DNA of 64,000 nucleotides from Winogradskyella undariae. GTDB taxonomy: Bacteria > Bacteroidota > Bacteroidia > Flavobacteriales > Flavobacteriaceae. The position numbers were made by a program, and so were the translations under genes. Shown here one piece after another: positions 9,377-18,246 of the stretch. The notes under the pieces were generated by a model. That model saw nothing but the letters and a program-made list of their open reading frames with translations. It searched no databases and was not told the DNA's origin. The DNA lies in assembly GCF_013285155.1 (NCBI RefSeq), contig NZ_JABTEL010000003.1:310001-374000 (forward strand). The letters run 5' to 3'. Position 1 is the first letter of the stretch; each line of letters begins with the position of its first letter.

Positions 9377-10591
9377 ATGATTTGTATTTTCATGCTATTA
9401 TGTTTGTCTTCTTGTAGTGATGATGAAGTTTGTGCTTATGATGAAGATAATCGAGATGTAGATTGTGCCGATTTAGAGCTTAACATAGGTGATGTTTGTG
9501 ATGCTAATGGTGATGGAATTGATAACGGAATCGTTAATGAGTTTTGTGAATGTATTGCCGAGAGTCTTGATTTTGATTGCGAAGAGTTGCAACTTAACTT
9601 TGGTGATATGTGTGATTCTGATGGTGATGGTATTTCAGATGGAACTATTACAGATGATTGTGAGTGTCTTCCAGATAATACTGTTGGTTTCGATTGTGAA
9701 GAGTTACAGGTTAACTTTGGTGATCCATGTGATTTTAATGGTGATGGTAATTTAGATGGAATTATTACTGATGATTGTAATTGTGTTTCTGAAAATACTG
9801 TTGATTTTGATTGTGAAGCGTTGCAACTCAACTTTGAAGTTGCATGTGATTCGGATAACGACGGTGTTAATGACGGAACTGTTAGCGAAAATTGTGAATG
9901 TACTCCTGGATTTCCAGAAATAACAGCTTGTCCTGGTTTTATTCAAAATGGTGATTTTGAAATTACAACAGGAGATCCAAATGCTGTAATAGATGAAGAT
10001 GTTGATCTAGCAACCAATTGGAAAGCCTTATGGCAATCATCAACTAGTCTTGCCGATTTATTTGATAATACTACTACCAATTTCGGTCAATCTTGCTTCA
10101 CAGCTCCAACTCCATCTACAGGTGTTTTTGCATCTATTTGGGTAGAAAACTCTACAAATTCTAATGCGCTTTACAGAGAGGGTATGTTTAATGAACTTAT
10201 AGTGACTATAAATCAAGGTTCAGGTCTCTATTCTTTATCTTTTGACTATGCTAATATGAGTGAATCGTGTTCCGCTTCAAATGATGTAAAGGTTGGTGTT
10301 TATGGTGTGTATCATCCAAACACAAATCCATTACCAGCCAGTCCAACAGGAATTGCAACACCTACAAATCTAGATTTATTTGGAAGTACAAATACCGTTT
10401 TTTTAGGTGAAGTCGTTATTACTTCAACGACAACAAATGCTTGGCAAACGGCTTCTTTTACAATAGATACAAGTGCATTATCATTTCCAACAAATGGTAT
10501 TAATCATATTATGATTACTAATTCGCATCTTCCATTTGATGATTATGGAAAAATGTATGTAGGATTTGATAATTTTTGCTTAGTGAATTAA
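9377..10591 (+). CDS. Lipoprotein with four Cys/DxDGDG repeats and an unassigned C-terminal domain
   Basis: The ATG at 9377 is chosen because it gives a classical lipoprotein signal (MICIFMLLCLSSC). An in-frame ATG at 9311 would add 22 hydrophilic residues. After the lipidated Cys come four tandem units of 38-39 residues. Each has the pattern DC-x(8-12)-GD-x-CD-x-(N/D)GDG-x2-DG and ends C-x-C. The DxDGDGxxDG core resembles Ca2+-binding loops of thrombospondin type 3 or dockerin-like repeats. The last ~220 residues (from 'ACPGFIQNGDFE') look like a secreted beta-sandwich; its family is not recognised. It probably sits on the outer membrane. It is co-directional with the OmpA-like gene but separated from it by a hairpin. 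Confidence 0.7.
   Translation: MICIFMLLCLSSCSDDEVCAYDEDNRDVDCADLELNIGDVCDANGDGIDNGIVNEFCECIAESLDFDCEELQLNFGDMCDSDGDGISDGTITDDCECLPDNTVGFDCEELQVNFGDPCDFNGDGNLDGIITDDCNCVSENTVDFDCEALQLNFEVACDSDNDGVNDGTVSENCECTPGFPEITACPGFIQNGDFEITTGDPNAVIDEDVDLATNWKALWQSSTSLADLFDNTTTNFGQSCFTAPTPSTGVFASIWVENSTNSNALYREGMFNELIVTINQGSGLYSLSFDYANMSESCSASNDVKVGVYGVYHPNTNPLPASPTGIATPTNLDLFGSTNTVFLGEVVITSTTTNAWQTASFTIDTSALSFPTNGINHIMITNSHLPFDDYGKMYVGFDNFCLVN
9461..9925 (+). repeat. Four tandem 114-117-bp coding repeats
   Basis: Units begin at 9461, 9575, 9692 and 9809 with GATTGY (Asp-Cys). They encode the DxDGDG Cys-rich repeats of the lipoprotein. The middle two are most alike, consistent with internal duplication. 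Confidence 0.85.
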
Positions 10592-10638
10592 AATAGGTGA
10601 TTTTAGAGCTTACCTAAAAATTATAGAGTAAGTAGAAG

Positions 10639-10678
10639 AAAAAAAAAGAGACTGTCTAAAAAGGCAGTCTCTTTTTTA
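10639..10678. terminator. Bidirectional terminator between convergent genes
   Basis: A-run, GAGACTGTC, 6-base loop, GGCAGTCTC, T-run. The symmetrical A and T tracts can serve both the rightward lipoprotein gene and the leftward response regulator. Confidence 0.85.
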
Positions 10679-10774
10679 TATCATAAAAGTCACCGAATAG
10701 TTATATTAAGCTATAAAGATCTTTTAAATAACAAATCACCGTTTATGTATTTAATATTTTTTTTAAAAAGAAAT

Positions 10775-11167
10775 TTATACGTCTTGTAATATGCTCTCTA
10801 GCTTTTTAAATGAAATGGGTTTAATAATATAGTTTTTTATATTATCATAGCGTTTAGCACGATTTAAGTCTACTGGATCAATAGAAGAACTAACGATGTA
10901 AATGGTGATGCTTTTATGTGATTCAATTTTAATAAATTCATCTAAAAATTGCCACCCATCCATTATTGGCATGTTTATATCCAATAATATGACATTTGGT
11001 ATTGCTTCATCAGAATTCATTATGGGTTTTAGATTATTAATCGCTTCTTGTCCATTTTTAAAAACCATAAAAGAATTACAGAAATTAGATAATTGCATCA
11101 TTCTTTTTGCTCCAAAAATAAAAATTGGATCATCATCTATAATACAGGCTACGTCAATTTTATTCAT
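10775..11167 (-). CDS. Single-domain response regulator
   Basis: This 130-residue CheY-like receiver has no output domain. The acidic pocket is IIDDDP (Asp11-13), the phosphoacceptor is Asp63 in VILLDINMP, and the switch/Lys region is 'IVSSS' followed by 'YIIKPISF'. Its ATG overlaps the last 8 bases of the kinase gene at 11160, so the two should be translationally coupled. The kinase is its obvious partner. It probably acts by protein contact or in a phosphorelay, because no DNA-binding domain is present. Confidence 0.9.
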   Translation of the reverse strand: MNKIDVACIIDDDPIFIFGAKRMMQLSNFCNSFMVFKNGQEAINNLKPIMNSDEAIPNVILLDINMPIMDGWQFLDEFIKIESHKSITIYIVSSSIDPVDLNRAKRYDNIKNYIIKPISFKKLESILQDV

Positions 11168-12647
11168 ATGTCTTTAAATATATATAAAAAGTTGTGCTTT
11201 CATTTACGATACTCTCTACTTCAATTTTACCACCAATGGCTTCAACTTGGTTTTTTGTTATAAAGAGTCCTAAACCACGTGAATCTTTATGTTTATGGAA
11301 TGTTTTGTACATTCCAAATAACTTGTCTCTATGTTTTTTTAAGTCTATGCCTAGACCGTAATCTTTAATTTTTAAAATAACAAAGTCATTCTCAATTTCA
11401 GTGTTTATCTCAATCTTAGCGGGTTCATTTATTTTTTTATACTTTATAGCATTCGTTAAAAAATTTAATAAAATACTATCTAAATAAGCCGGGATTCCTT
11501 TAACAAAAATTTCAGGTTCTATATTTATAGAAATCTTAGTTTCAGAATTGATTATAAGTGCAGAAATACTAGAGAATGCTTTATTGAAATTCTCTAATAA
11601 GTTTAAAGATTCTGTCTTTAAATCTTTTTGAGTATTTATGGCAGCGACTTCGTTTAAATTTTTTACAGTTTCACCTAAGTTATTTACCGCTTGCTCAATT
11701 AATGGAAATATTTCATTTTTAGTAGTTTCAGGTGAATCCATTTTTATAATATCTAATAACATATCTAAATTACCGTAATGAGATCTTAGATTATGAGATA
11801 CAATATGTGCAAAATTTAATAAACGTTTGTTTTGATTTTCTGTAGTGTCTAATAATTGAGAAACTTTTTGACTACTTTTCTTTATTAATGTAAGATCATT
11901 GATTTGAGCTATAAAATGCTCTGGTTGCCCATTACTATCTCTAACAATTGTTGTAAACAATTGCGCCCAAATAATTTCACCTTTTTTATTTATATAGCGT
12001 TTTTCAGCTTCATAATGATCAAGTTTTCCACTAATCATTCTCATCATAGCTGCATAATCACGGCGTAAGTCATCAGGATGTGTTAGATCCATAAATGTTA
12101 AGGTTTTAATTTCATCCTTATTATAACCAAGAGTTTTACAGAGGCTTTTGTTAACATCGATCAAAGTACCTTCTAGATCTACTATTGCCATTCCAACTAA
12201 AGCCGTTTCAAATGTTCTACTAAGCTGTTGTTCTTTTATAGCTAATGCTTTAGAGTTTTTTGTTTTTTTATCAATATCTTGAATTAAGCCTTGTATTTTA
12301 ATACATTTATTATTTTCAATTATAGGCGTACCTATTGTTCTTACCCATTTTTCTTTTCCTGTTTGGGTAATTATTTGAATTTCAATGTCAAAATCTTTGT
12401 GGTTTTCAATACAATTTGTAAATAATGTTTCTATTTTATTTAGGCTGTAACCTTTTTTATAGAAAGAAAGTCCAAGTTCAACATTAGGTTTATAATCTAA
12501 TGAGACTTCATGTATTTTTTTTGTTTGAGTACTCCAATTTAGTTGCGATAAAGTTGTATCAAATTCCCATGTGCCTATGGCAGCATGTTCTTGAATAAAA
12601 TCTAATAAATTGATGCTACTTTTTTTTTGTATATTAGGGATAGACAA
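11160..12647 (-). CDS. Soluble PAS-PAS sensor histidine kinase
   Basis: This 495-residue kinase has no membrane helix. It has two PAS/PAC modules (about residues 15-130 and 140-260, with 'KWVRTIGTPI' and 'GEIIWAQLFTTIVRDSNGQ'). The H-box is 'FAHIVSHNLRSH', typical of flavobacterial PAS kinases, and a HATPase domain follows (N-box 'LLNFLTNAIKYK', G-boxes 'DYGLGIDL' and 'GLGLFITK'). The start codon is TTG at 12647, with a TATATTTG -7 box 29 bases upstream and no better ATG. It pairs with the overlapping response regulator. The cytoplasmic signal is unknown. Confidence 0.88.
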   Translation of the reverse strand: MSIPNIQKKSSINLLDFIQEHAAIGTWEFDTTLSQLNWSTQTKKIHEVSLDYKPNVELGLSFYKKGYSLNKIETLFTNCIENHKDFDIEIQIITQTGKEKWVRTIGTPIIENNKCIKIQGLIQDIDKKTKNSKALAIKEQQLSRTFETALVGMAIVDLEGTLIDVNKSLCKTLGYNKDEIKTLTFMDLTHPDDLRRDYAAMMRMISGKLDHYEAEKRYINKKGEIIWAQLFTTIVRDSNGQPEHFIAQINDLTLIKKSSQKVSQLLDTTENQNKRLLNFAHIVSHNLRSHYGNLDMLLDIIKMDSPETTKNEIFPLIEQAVNNLGETVKNLNEVAAINTQKDLKTESLNLLENFNKAFSSISALIINSETKISINIEPEIFVKGIPAYLDSILLNFLTNAIKYKKINEPAKIEINTEIENDFVILKIKDYGLGIDLKKHRDKLFGMYKTFHKHKDSRGLGLFITKNQVEAIGGKIEVESIVNESTTFYIYLKTYE

Positions 12648-12675
12648 AATAAATGTATTAATAGGGGTTAGTGAG

Positions 12676-12683
12676 CAAATATA
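12676..12683 (-). promoter_or_regulatory. -7 box of the PAS kinase promoter
   Basis: TATATTTG on the minus strand, a full match to TAnnTTTG, 29 bases before the TTG start. It supports that start choice. Confidence 0.6.
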
Positions 12684-12893
12684 GCTTATAATTTATGTAA
12701 ATATTTCTATTAAAAATTATTTAGCGATAAGCATAATTTTATTGTAAGTTTTTTCTTTAGATTGTATTATTAAAATTAATTTAGAGCAAATTACTTTGTT
12801 TCGTATGGTAGATTTCGTTCTTACTTATTCTCCATTATTTTTTTGATTAAAAAAATGAATTTTATTTTAATTATTTATTTGTAAAAGCAAGGT

Positions 12894-12926
12894 TTGGTTA
12901 TTTTAAATTACAACTTTGTATCTTTG
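12894..12926 (+). promoter_or_regulatory. Promoter ending 4 bases before a start codon (likely leaderless mRNA)
   Basis: TTG at 12894-12896 and TATCTTTG at 12919-12926 with 22 bases between, fitting the TTG-N(17-23)-TAnnTTTG promoter. Only four bases separate the -7 box from the ATG at 12931, so transcription should begin at or very near the start codon. Confidence 0.6.
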
Positions 12927-12930
12927 TTTT

Positions 12931-13308
12931 ATGAGTAAACCATTAACCCCTCAAGAAATTCATAATCTCGCCATGAACCATGTTGGCAAGGACCTCGAAG
13001 CACGTGGTTTTGAATTTATAGCAATTAATAGTAAGTTAAAACGTCATCCTCAATTTGTGTGTATTGATAAAAAGGGTCAGTATTATTTTGTAATAGTACG
13101 AGCTGTTATTTTACCTGATAACCCTAATAATTACGATGTAGTTTGGATGGAAACTTTTAAGAAACACGCGTTCGATAAAGATGCTAAAGTGTTATATGCA
13201 GGCGTTGGTTTAGGGAATCCTGACGGCGAAGATTTGCCTATTCATTTAAATGAAGAATACCTTATTGAATATAATGGTATTCAGGTTATTGAGATGAATT
13301 TAAATTAA
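12931..13308 (+). CDS. Conserved small cytoplasmic protein next to apbE, function unknown
   Basis: This 125-residue protein starts at the ATG (MSKPLTPQEIH). An in-frame upstream ATG at 12916 would lie within the promoter. It has no signal peptide or membrane helix, and its predicted mixed alpha/beta fold starts with a helix. From memory, homologs in Flavobacteriaceae sit next to apbE and are often labelled 'Na+-translocating NADH-quinone reductase subunit F'. Nothing in it resembles NqrF: there is no Cys cluster and no FAD or NAD motif, so that name looks wrong. A role linked to ApbE or NQR maturation is only suggested by context. Confidence 0.7.
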   Translation: MSKPLTPQEIHNLAMNHVGKDLEARGFEFIAINSKLKRHPQFVCIDKKGQYYFVIVRAVILPDNPNNYDVVWMETFKKHAFDKDAKVLYAGVGLGNPDGEDLPIHLNEEYLIEYNGIQVIEMNLN

Positions 13309-13358
13309 TCTAATAAGTAAAAAAACGAATTTCAATAATTAAGATTTTAAAATTTATA

Positions 13359-14339
13359 ATGAAAAAAATATTATTCATATTTAGTTTAGCATTACTGTTT
13401 GTTTCTTGTGAATCAGAACCTGAAAACATCAAATTATCTGGACCTGTTTTTGGAACTTCTTATAGTGTTCAATACCATTCAGAAGATGATGTTAACTACC
13501 AAAAGCAATTTGATAGTCTGTTTAATGTTATAAATGAATCGATGTCCACTTACATTCCTGAATCTAAAATTTCAAGAATAAATAAAGGTGAACCTATTGA
13601 AGTAGATGCTCATTTTGCACGTGTGTTTGAAAAAGCGAAATTAATTTACAGAATGACAGAAGGTGCTTTTGACCCTACAATTGGAGCTGTTGTAAATGCG
13701 TGGGATTTTGGTCCTGAAGGAAAAATAGCAAATATAGATAGCACAGCAATAGATAGTCTTATGAAATCTGTTGGTTTTAATAGAATGGGATTAAAGAACC
13801 ATATAATTATAAAGAATAAAAATTCATTTTTAGATTTTAATGCTATTGCTAAAGGTTATGGTGTGGATGTTATTGGTGAGTTTTTAGAAAGTAAAAATAT
13901 TACGGATTATTTAGTAGAAATAGGGGGGGAGCTAAGAGCAAGAGGTCTCAATCTTGAAAAAAAATCACCTTGGAAAGTGGGTATCGACGATCCAAATTTT
14001 GAAGGAGATCAGTCGTATTCAAAAGTCATTGTTTTACAAGAGGAAGCCATGGCAACTTCTGGCACATATCGTAAATTTAAAATTGATGACAACGGTAATC
14101 GTTATGCCCATATTATAGATACAAAAACGGGGTATCCTTCTAAAACTAATATTTTAAGTGTTTCTGTTTTAGCTGAAGATTGTATGACTGCTGATGCTTA
14201 TGCCACGGCGTTTCAGGCTATGGGAATAGATAAAGTAAAGACATTTGCAGAGCGACACGCAGAATTAAAAGTGTTTATTATTTTTGAGAATGAAGCGAAA
14301 GAACTTGAAACCCTTTCCTTAAATAACTTTCCACAATAG
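13359..14339 (+). CDS. apbE: FAD:protein FMN transferase (ApbE), lipoprotein form
   Basis: This 326-residue enzyme uses FAD and Mg2+ to attach FMN to Thr of flavoprotein targets. The lipobox (LALLFVSC) predicts a lipid-modified Cys17 and periplasmic action. ApbE signatures are present: 'GAFDPTIGAVVNAW', 'DFNAIAKGYGVDVIG', 'YLVEIGGELRARG' and 'HIIDTKTGYPSK', ending with the metal-binding 'DCMTADAYATAF'. NqrB Thr227 and NqrC Thr222, encoded 7-10 kb upstream, are the likely substrates. It follows the small gene at 12931 after 50 bases and is probably co-transcribed with it. Confidence 0.94.
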   Translation: MKKILFIFSLALLFVSCESEPENIKLSGPVFGTSYSVQYHSEDDVNYQKQFDSLFNVINESMSTYIPESKISRINKGEPIEVDAHFARVFEKAKLIYRMTEGAFDPTIGAVVNAWDFGPEGKIANIDSTAIDSLMKSVGFNRMGLKNHIIIKNKNSFLDFNAIAKGYGVDVIGEFLESKNITDYLVEIGGELRARGLNLEKKSPWKVGIDDPNFEGDQSYSKVIVLQEEAMATSGTYRKFKIDDNGNRYAHIIDTKTGYPSKTNILSVSVLAEDCMTADAYATAFQAMGIDKVKTFAERHAELKVFIIFENEAKELETLSLNNFPQ

Positions 14340-14353
14340 AAACAACGACCTTC

Positions 14354-14398
14354 AGCAGTTAAAAACACACTTTTAAAAGCTTAGAGGCTTAGAATTTG
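14354..14398 (+). promoter_or_regulatory. Weak cassette-A operator-like repeat and -7 box upstream of the cassette A kinase
   Basis: AGCAGTT (14354) and AAAAGCT (14375) are 21 bases apart and resemble the AGAAGTT/AGAAACT pair found upstream of four downstream genes, with 1 and 2 mismatches. The likely -7 box AGAATTTG (14391) is 10 bases away, not 29 as at the other four sites. Autoregulation is therefore only a suggestion. Confidence 0.3.
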
Positions 14399-14404
14399 TA
14401 TTTT

Positions 14405-14424
14405 ATTGTAGTTTTAACTACAAT
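14405..14424 (+). promoter_or_regulatory. Dyad/hairpin just before the cassette A kinase start
   Basis: ATTGTAGTT-TT-AACTACAAT is a perfect 9-bp inverted repeat ending 6 bases before the ATG. It could be an operator or an mRNA hairpin masking the start. Confidence 0.45.
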
Positions 14425-14430
14425 TTTTAA

Positions 14431-17358
14431 ATGTTGAAGAAAACATTACTTTTTATTGTATTGCTATTAGGCTTACATTTTTTGTGCGCCCAAGAACCTG
14501 TATCTATTCATCTTACTGAAAAAGATGGCTTACCAGATATTGAATTTTATAATATTTTAGAAGATAGTAAAGGGTTTGTTTGGTTAGCTGCAGATACCGG
14601 TTTATATCGTTATGATGGCAAAACGTATACCCAATATACTAACGCAGAAAAACGAGGCCTATCCATTTTTGGACTTTTTGAAGATACACAAGGCCGTATA
14701 TGGTGCACTAATATTTCAGGACAGTTCTTTTATGTTGAAAACAACCAACTCCTCACCTTTATAGATTTAAAAGAGGAATTAAAAGGGCAGTTGGGAAATT
14801 ACAGTATACAAGACAACAAACTTTTAATTACGACAAGTCGTTCGTTATATATTATTGATTTAATTACCAAGAAAATTCTTTTAAGAGAACTTCATGGAAA
14901 TGGAGGGGCAAGATTGATGCCTCTAGATACGGGCTACATGTTGATTAGTTTTGATGCTGTAAAAATATTCAATAATGATTTTAAGGAGACCAATCAGTTT
15001 TTACTTAACATCCACTATCGTGACATTAAAGGTATGACTACCGCACAAGGTCAAACTCAAGTTTTTAAACTAAATGAGATTTTATTTTTTTCTCAACAAT
15101 TTAAGTATAAAAACATGTTTAGAAGTATCAACCTAAATACAGGTACTACGGATGCTACACTAGGATTAGAACTTCTGAAAAATAAAAGGATTATTAGGAT
15201 AAAGATCATAAAGGACAAAATGTGGGTGTTAACCCATACCGGAATTTATATTTATGAAAACGATAAAAATGAATTCAGACTTAAAAACCAAATATTAGAA
15301 GATGAAATCGTTACTGACGTTATCATTGATAAAGATCAAAATTTTTGGGTTTCAACATTGACCAACGGGATTCATTTAATACCGAATATAGAGGTTGTAA
15401 AACATAAATTACCTGAAAAGAGTAATGATATTATGGCTATTGATAAGGTGAATGATTCGGTTGTGTTTTTTGGTTCTAAAAGTGGAGTCGTAGGGTTTTT
15501 AAACGTTGATGCTTCTACTTATAAAGCATCTGCTAACTTGGGTAATAAAGTCTCTGCAATACAGTATAATTCTAATATTGAATATAGTTATGTAAGTATC
15601 GACGATGGTGGTTATTTTGTAAATAACAAAACATTAGAAACCATAAAAAAACATGAATTTCTTGGTGTGAAAAGTTTTTCTCGCGTTAATGAAACGATGA
15701 CACTTTTTGGAACCTATAGCAGATTGGCTTTTTTGAATAATACTGCAGAGTTAGTTAAAACATTTTCTGATAACAAGCGGATCTATACAACCTACTACAG
15801 TGAGAATAGCAATACTGTTTTTATTGGGTATGTCGATGATTTATTAGTTTTAGATAACGATTTTAAATCAACCACAATACGCTATAAAGAGAAAGAGATT
15901 TTAGCCATTTCTATTACGGAAACTGCAGATGGTATCGTTTGGGTGGGGACGTTTAAAAATGGAATTTTTGCAATAAGAGATAATCAAGTTATTGCGCATT
16001 ACACTACAAAAGAAGGCTTGTTGTCTGATCAGATTAAATATTTAAAGGCAGATGAAAATTCGATTTGGATAGCGACACCAAAAGGTTTGCAAGTATTTAA
16101 TACGGATAACAAAGATTTTAAAAATTTAACCAAGACAGACGGTCTTTTGTCTTACAAAATTTCAGGAATCGAAGTCTTAAATAACCGCGTGGTATTGTCT
16201 TCAAATAAGGGCATTTTTTCTTTTGATAAAGAGAAGGTATTTAAAACGACTTCGCAACCCGAAATTTATTTTAACGACATAAAGATTAATGAAAAATCGA
16301 CTGATCTAGGAACGGATTATGATTTAGATTATAATCAGAATTCAGTACAATTTAGTTTTAATGTCAATGGTGTTTTATACAATATAAATAAAACGTATCA
16401 ATACCGTTTAGTTGGTTATAATAATAACTGGATTACTACAGATTTAGGTGTGAATACCGTAAAATATAGTAGCCTACCAGTTGGGGAATATACATTTCAG
16501 GTGAGGCCAACATCGATTATTGAGGGCACTGAGAGTAACGATAAGAGTATTAAATTGAATATCAAATTGCCATATTGGAAAAAGTGGTGGTTTATTTTAG
16601 CCTACAGTTTGTCTTTTGTAGGTCTCATTATTTTGTATTACAAAAGGAAATTAAAAAAGAAGGAAATAGCGAAAGAATTAGAGATTAGACAACTCTCTTT
16701 AGATAATGAGTTAATCGCTTTAAAACTAGAAAATTTACGCTCGCAGATGAATCCGCATTTTATATTCAATGCGCTTAATTCTATTCAAGAGTATATTATG
16801 CTCAATCAAAAAAAACTAGCTAGTGAATATTTAGGAAAGTTTGCCGATTTAATTAGAACTTACCTCAGCCATAGTACCAAAGGGAAAATCACCTTACAAG
16901 AAGAAATAGATTGTTTAGAAATGTATTTAGAATTAGAGAAATTACGTTTCGAAGATAAACTGCATTATGTCATTTCAACTTCTGGTAATTTAAAACCAGA
17001 TGAGGTTAATATACCAACAATGCTTGTTCAACCTTATGTGGAAAATGCCTTAAAACATGGATTGTTACATCGTAAAACAGATCGTAATTTAAGAATCAAT
17101 TTCTTTATAAATGATAAAGTGAAAACGGTGAGATGTATTATTGTAGATAATGGTGTTGGTAGAGAGCAAGCCGAAAAGTTTAAATCGAGAAGTCGTAAAA
17201 GTCATCCGTCTTTTGCTACTAAAGCTACTCAAGATCGATTAGCATTATTAAACTACGGAAAGGAAAAACAAGTTGGTGTCATTATTACCGATCTGTTTGA
17301 TAAAGATATACCTGTAGGTACGCAAGTTGATATTACAATCCCATACACTACAGATTAA
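14431..17358 (+). CDS. Cassette A sensor histidine kinase: beta-propeller, Y_Y_Y, LytS-type kinase
   Basis: This 975-residue kinase starts with a signal peptide (1-20). A large periplasmic region of two-component-regulator propeller repeats follows (~25-630; 'GFVWLAADTGLYRYDG', 'GIVWVGTFKNGIFAI'), then a Y_Y_Y domain (~640-705, 'YQYRLVGYNNNWI'). One membrane helix (~715-735), a Lys-rich coiled coil and a His_kinase domain follow. The phosphoacceptor is His776 in LRSQMNPHFIFNALNSIQ. The HATPase follows ('LVQPYVENALKHGL', 'VDNGVGREQA'). Unlike SusR-type hybrids it carries no receiver or AraC domain. The LytTR regulator 32 bases downstream is its partner. It is clearly paralogous along its length to the kinase at 25523. 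No carbohydrate-active enzyme genes flank it, so the ligand is unknown. Confidence 0.9.
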   Translation: MLKKTLLFIVLLLGLHFLCAQEPVSIHLTEKDGLPDIEFYNILEDSKGFVWLAADTGLYRYDGKTYTQYTNAEKRGLSIFGLFEDTQGRIWCTNISGQFFYVENNQLLTFIDLKEELKGQLGNYSIQDNKLLITTSRSLYIIDLITKKILLRELHGNGGARLMPLDTGYMLISFDAVKIFNNDFKETNQFLLNIHYRDIKGMTTAQGQTQVFKLNEILFFSQQFKYKNMFRSINLNTGTTDATLGLELLKNKRIIRIKIIKDKMWVLTHTGIYIYENDKNEFRLKNQILEDEIVTDVIIDKDQNFWVSTLTNGIHLIPNIEVVKHKLPEKSNDIMAIDKVNDSVVFFGSKSGVVGFLNVDASTYKASANLGNKVSAIQYNSNIEYSYVSIDDGGYFVNNKTLETIKKHEFLGVKSFSRVNETMTLFGTYSRLAFLNNTAELVKTFSDNKRIYTTYYSENSNTVFIGYVDDLLVLDNDFKSTTIRYKEKEILAISITETADGIVWVGTFKNGIFAIRDNQVIAHYTTKEGLLSDQIKYLKADENSIWIATPKGLQVFNTDNKDFKNLTKTDGLLSYKISGIEVLNNRVVLSSNKGIFSFDKEKVFKTTSQPEIYFNDIKINEKSTDLGTDYDLDYNQNSVQFSFNVNGVLYNINKTYQYRLVGYNNNWITTDLGVNTVKYSSLPVGEYTFQVRPTSIIEGTESNDKSIKLNIKLPYWKKWWFILAYSLSFVGLIILYYKRKLKKKEIAKELEIRQLSLDNELIALKLENLRSQMNPHFIFNALNSIQEYIMLNQKKLASEYLGKFADLIRTYLSHSTKGKITLQEEIDCLEMYLELEKLRFEDKLHYVISTSGNLKPDEVNIPTMLVQPYVENALKHGLLHRKTDRNLRINFFINDKVKTVRCIIVDNGVGREQAEKFKSRSRKSHPSFATKATQDRLALLNYGKEKQVGVIITDLFDKDIPVGTQVDITIPYTTD

Positions 17359-17390
17359 TCATTAAACATGCTCTAATAAAATAAACACAT

Positions 17391-18143
17391 ATGAAAGTAG
17401 TAATTATAGACGACGAACCTAAAGCAAGAAAATTGCTTAATATACTAATAGAGGAGAATTGCCCAAAAGTTGCTGTTATTTTCACGGCCGAAGATTTGTT
17501 AAGTGGTGTTGAAATTATAAAAGCAGAACAACCACAAATTGTATTTTTAGATATTGAAATGCCAGAGCATTCGGGTTTAGAAATTTTTGATTTTTTGGAG
17601 GAAACACATCGTAATTTCGAAATTATATTTACAACGGCTTATAGCGAATACGCTATTAAGGCTTTTGAACTTTCGGCTGTAGATTATTTATTAAAACCAT
17701 TGCGGTTAGATAAGCTTAGTGAAGCCATAGAGAAAGCAATTGATAATATCGGTAAATCTCATATTAACATTAAGTTAGATGAGCTTCAGAAAAGTTTAAA
17801 ATCGTCTAATTTTAAAAAAATAGCACTTCCAGTAGCCGACGGTATCAAGTTTGTAAATTTTGATGATATCATCCTATTAAAGGCAGATGGTATGTACACC
17901 AAAGTTCATGTGCAAGATGCTTCAGAGCTGTTAATCAGTAAGCCATTAAAACATTTTGAAGAATTATTAGATACTATTCCTATGTTTTACAGACCACATC
18001 GTTCGTACTTAATCAACTTAAAGTATATTAAAGAATATTATAAAAAAGATGGAGGCTATATTATTATGGATAATGATGAAACGGTTTCTGTCTCAAAAGA
18101 TAAAAAGGAAGAGTTTTTAACTATTGTACAGAATATAGGGTAG
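17391..18143 (+). CDS. Cassette A LytTR-family response regulator
   Basis: This 250-residue regulator has a receiver domain (1-120; acidic pocket IIDDEP, phosphoacceptor Asp54 in VFLDIEMP, 'LLKPLR' switch) and a LytTR DNA-binding domain (~145-247; 'ADGMYTKVHV', 'FYRPHRSYLINLKYI'). LytTR proteins usually bind paired ~9-bp direct repeats two helical turns apart. Such repeats occur upstream of the next four exported genes, and the first begins six bases after this stop codon. It is paralogous to the regulator at 28536. Confidence 0.93.
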   Translation: MKVVIIDDEPKARKLLNILIEENCPKVAVIFTAEDLLSGVEIIKAEQPQIVFLDIEMPEHSGLEIFDFLEETHRNFEIIFTTAYSEYAIKAFELSAVDYLLKPLRLDKLSEAIEKAIDNIGKSHINIKLDELQKSLKSSNFKKIALPVADGIKFVNFDDIILLKADGMYTKVHVQDASELLISKPLKHFEELLDTIPMFYRPHRSYLINLKYIKEYYKKDGGYIIMDNDETVSVSKDKKEEFLTIVQNIG

Positions 18144-18148
18144 TTTGC

Positions 18149-18215
18149 TTTAGAAGTTGAAAGTGCTGTTTCAGAAATTTAGTTACAATTTTAGTAGGTT
18201 GGATTAAGATATTTG
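18149..18215 (+). promoter_or_regulatory. Cassette A operator and promoter, site A1
   Basis: AGAAGTT (18152) and AGAAATT (18173) are 21 bases apart. The -7 box GATATTTG starts 29 bases after the second half-site (18208-18215). This geometry is shared with sites A2-A4. Confidence 0.75.
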
Positions 18216-18246
18216 TTTTTATAAACTTTAAAATTCTTAACCTATT

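Noticed and set aside
9489..9755. 88-residue protein in another frame of the repeat lipoprotein gene
   Set aside because: The open frame follows from the internal 114-117-bp repeats; it has no start context and no recognisable domain.
9436..9831. 131-residue reverse-strand frame over the same repeats
   Set aside because: Ser/Pro-rich shadow frame caused by repeat composition; the lipoprotein frame carries the signal peptide and lipobox.
12648..12930. Hidden small gene between divergent genes
   Set aside because: AT-rich spacer with only promoter boxes; no frame with a start and plausible composition.
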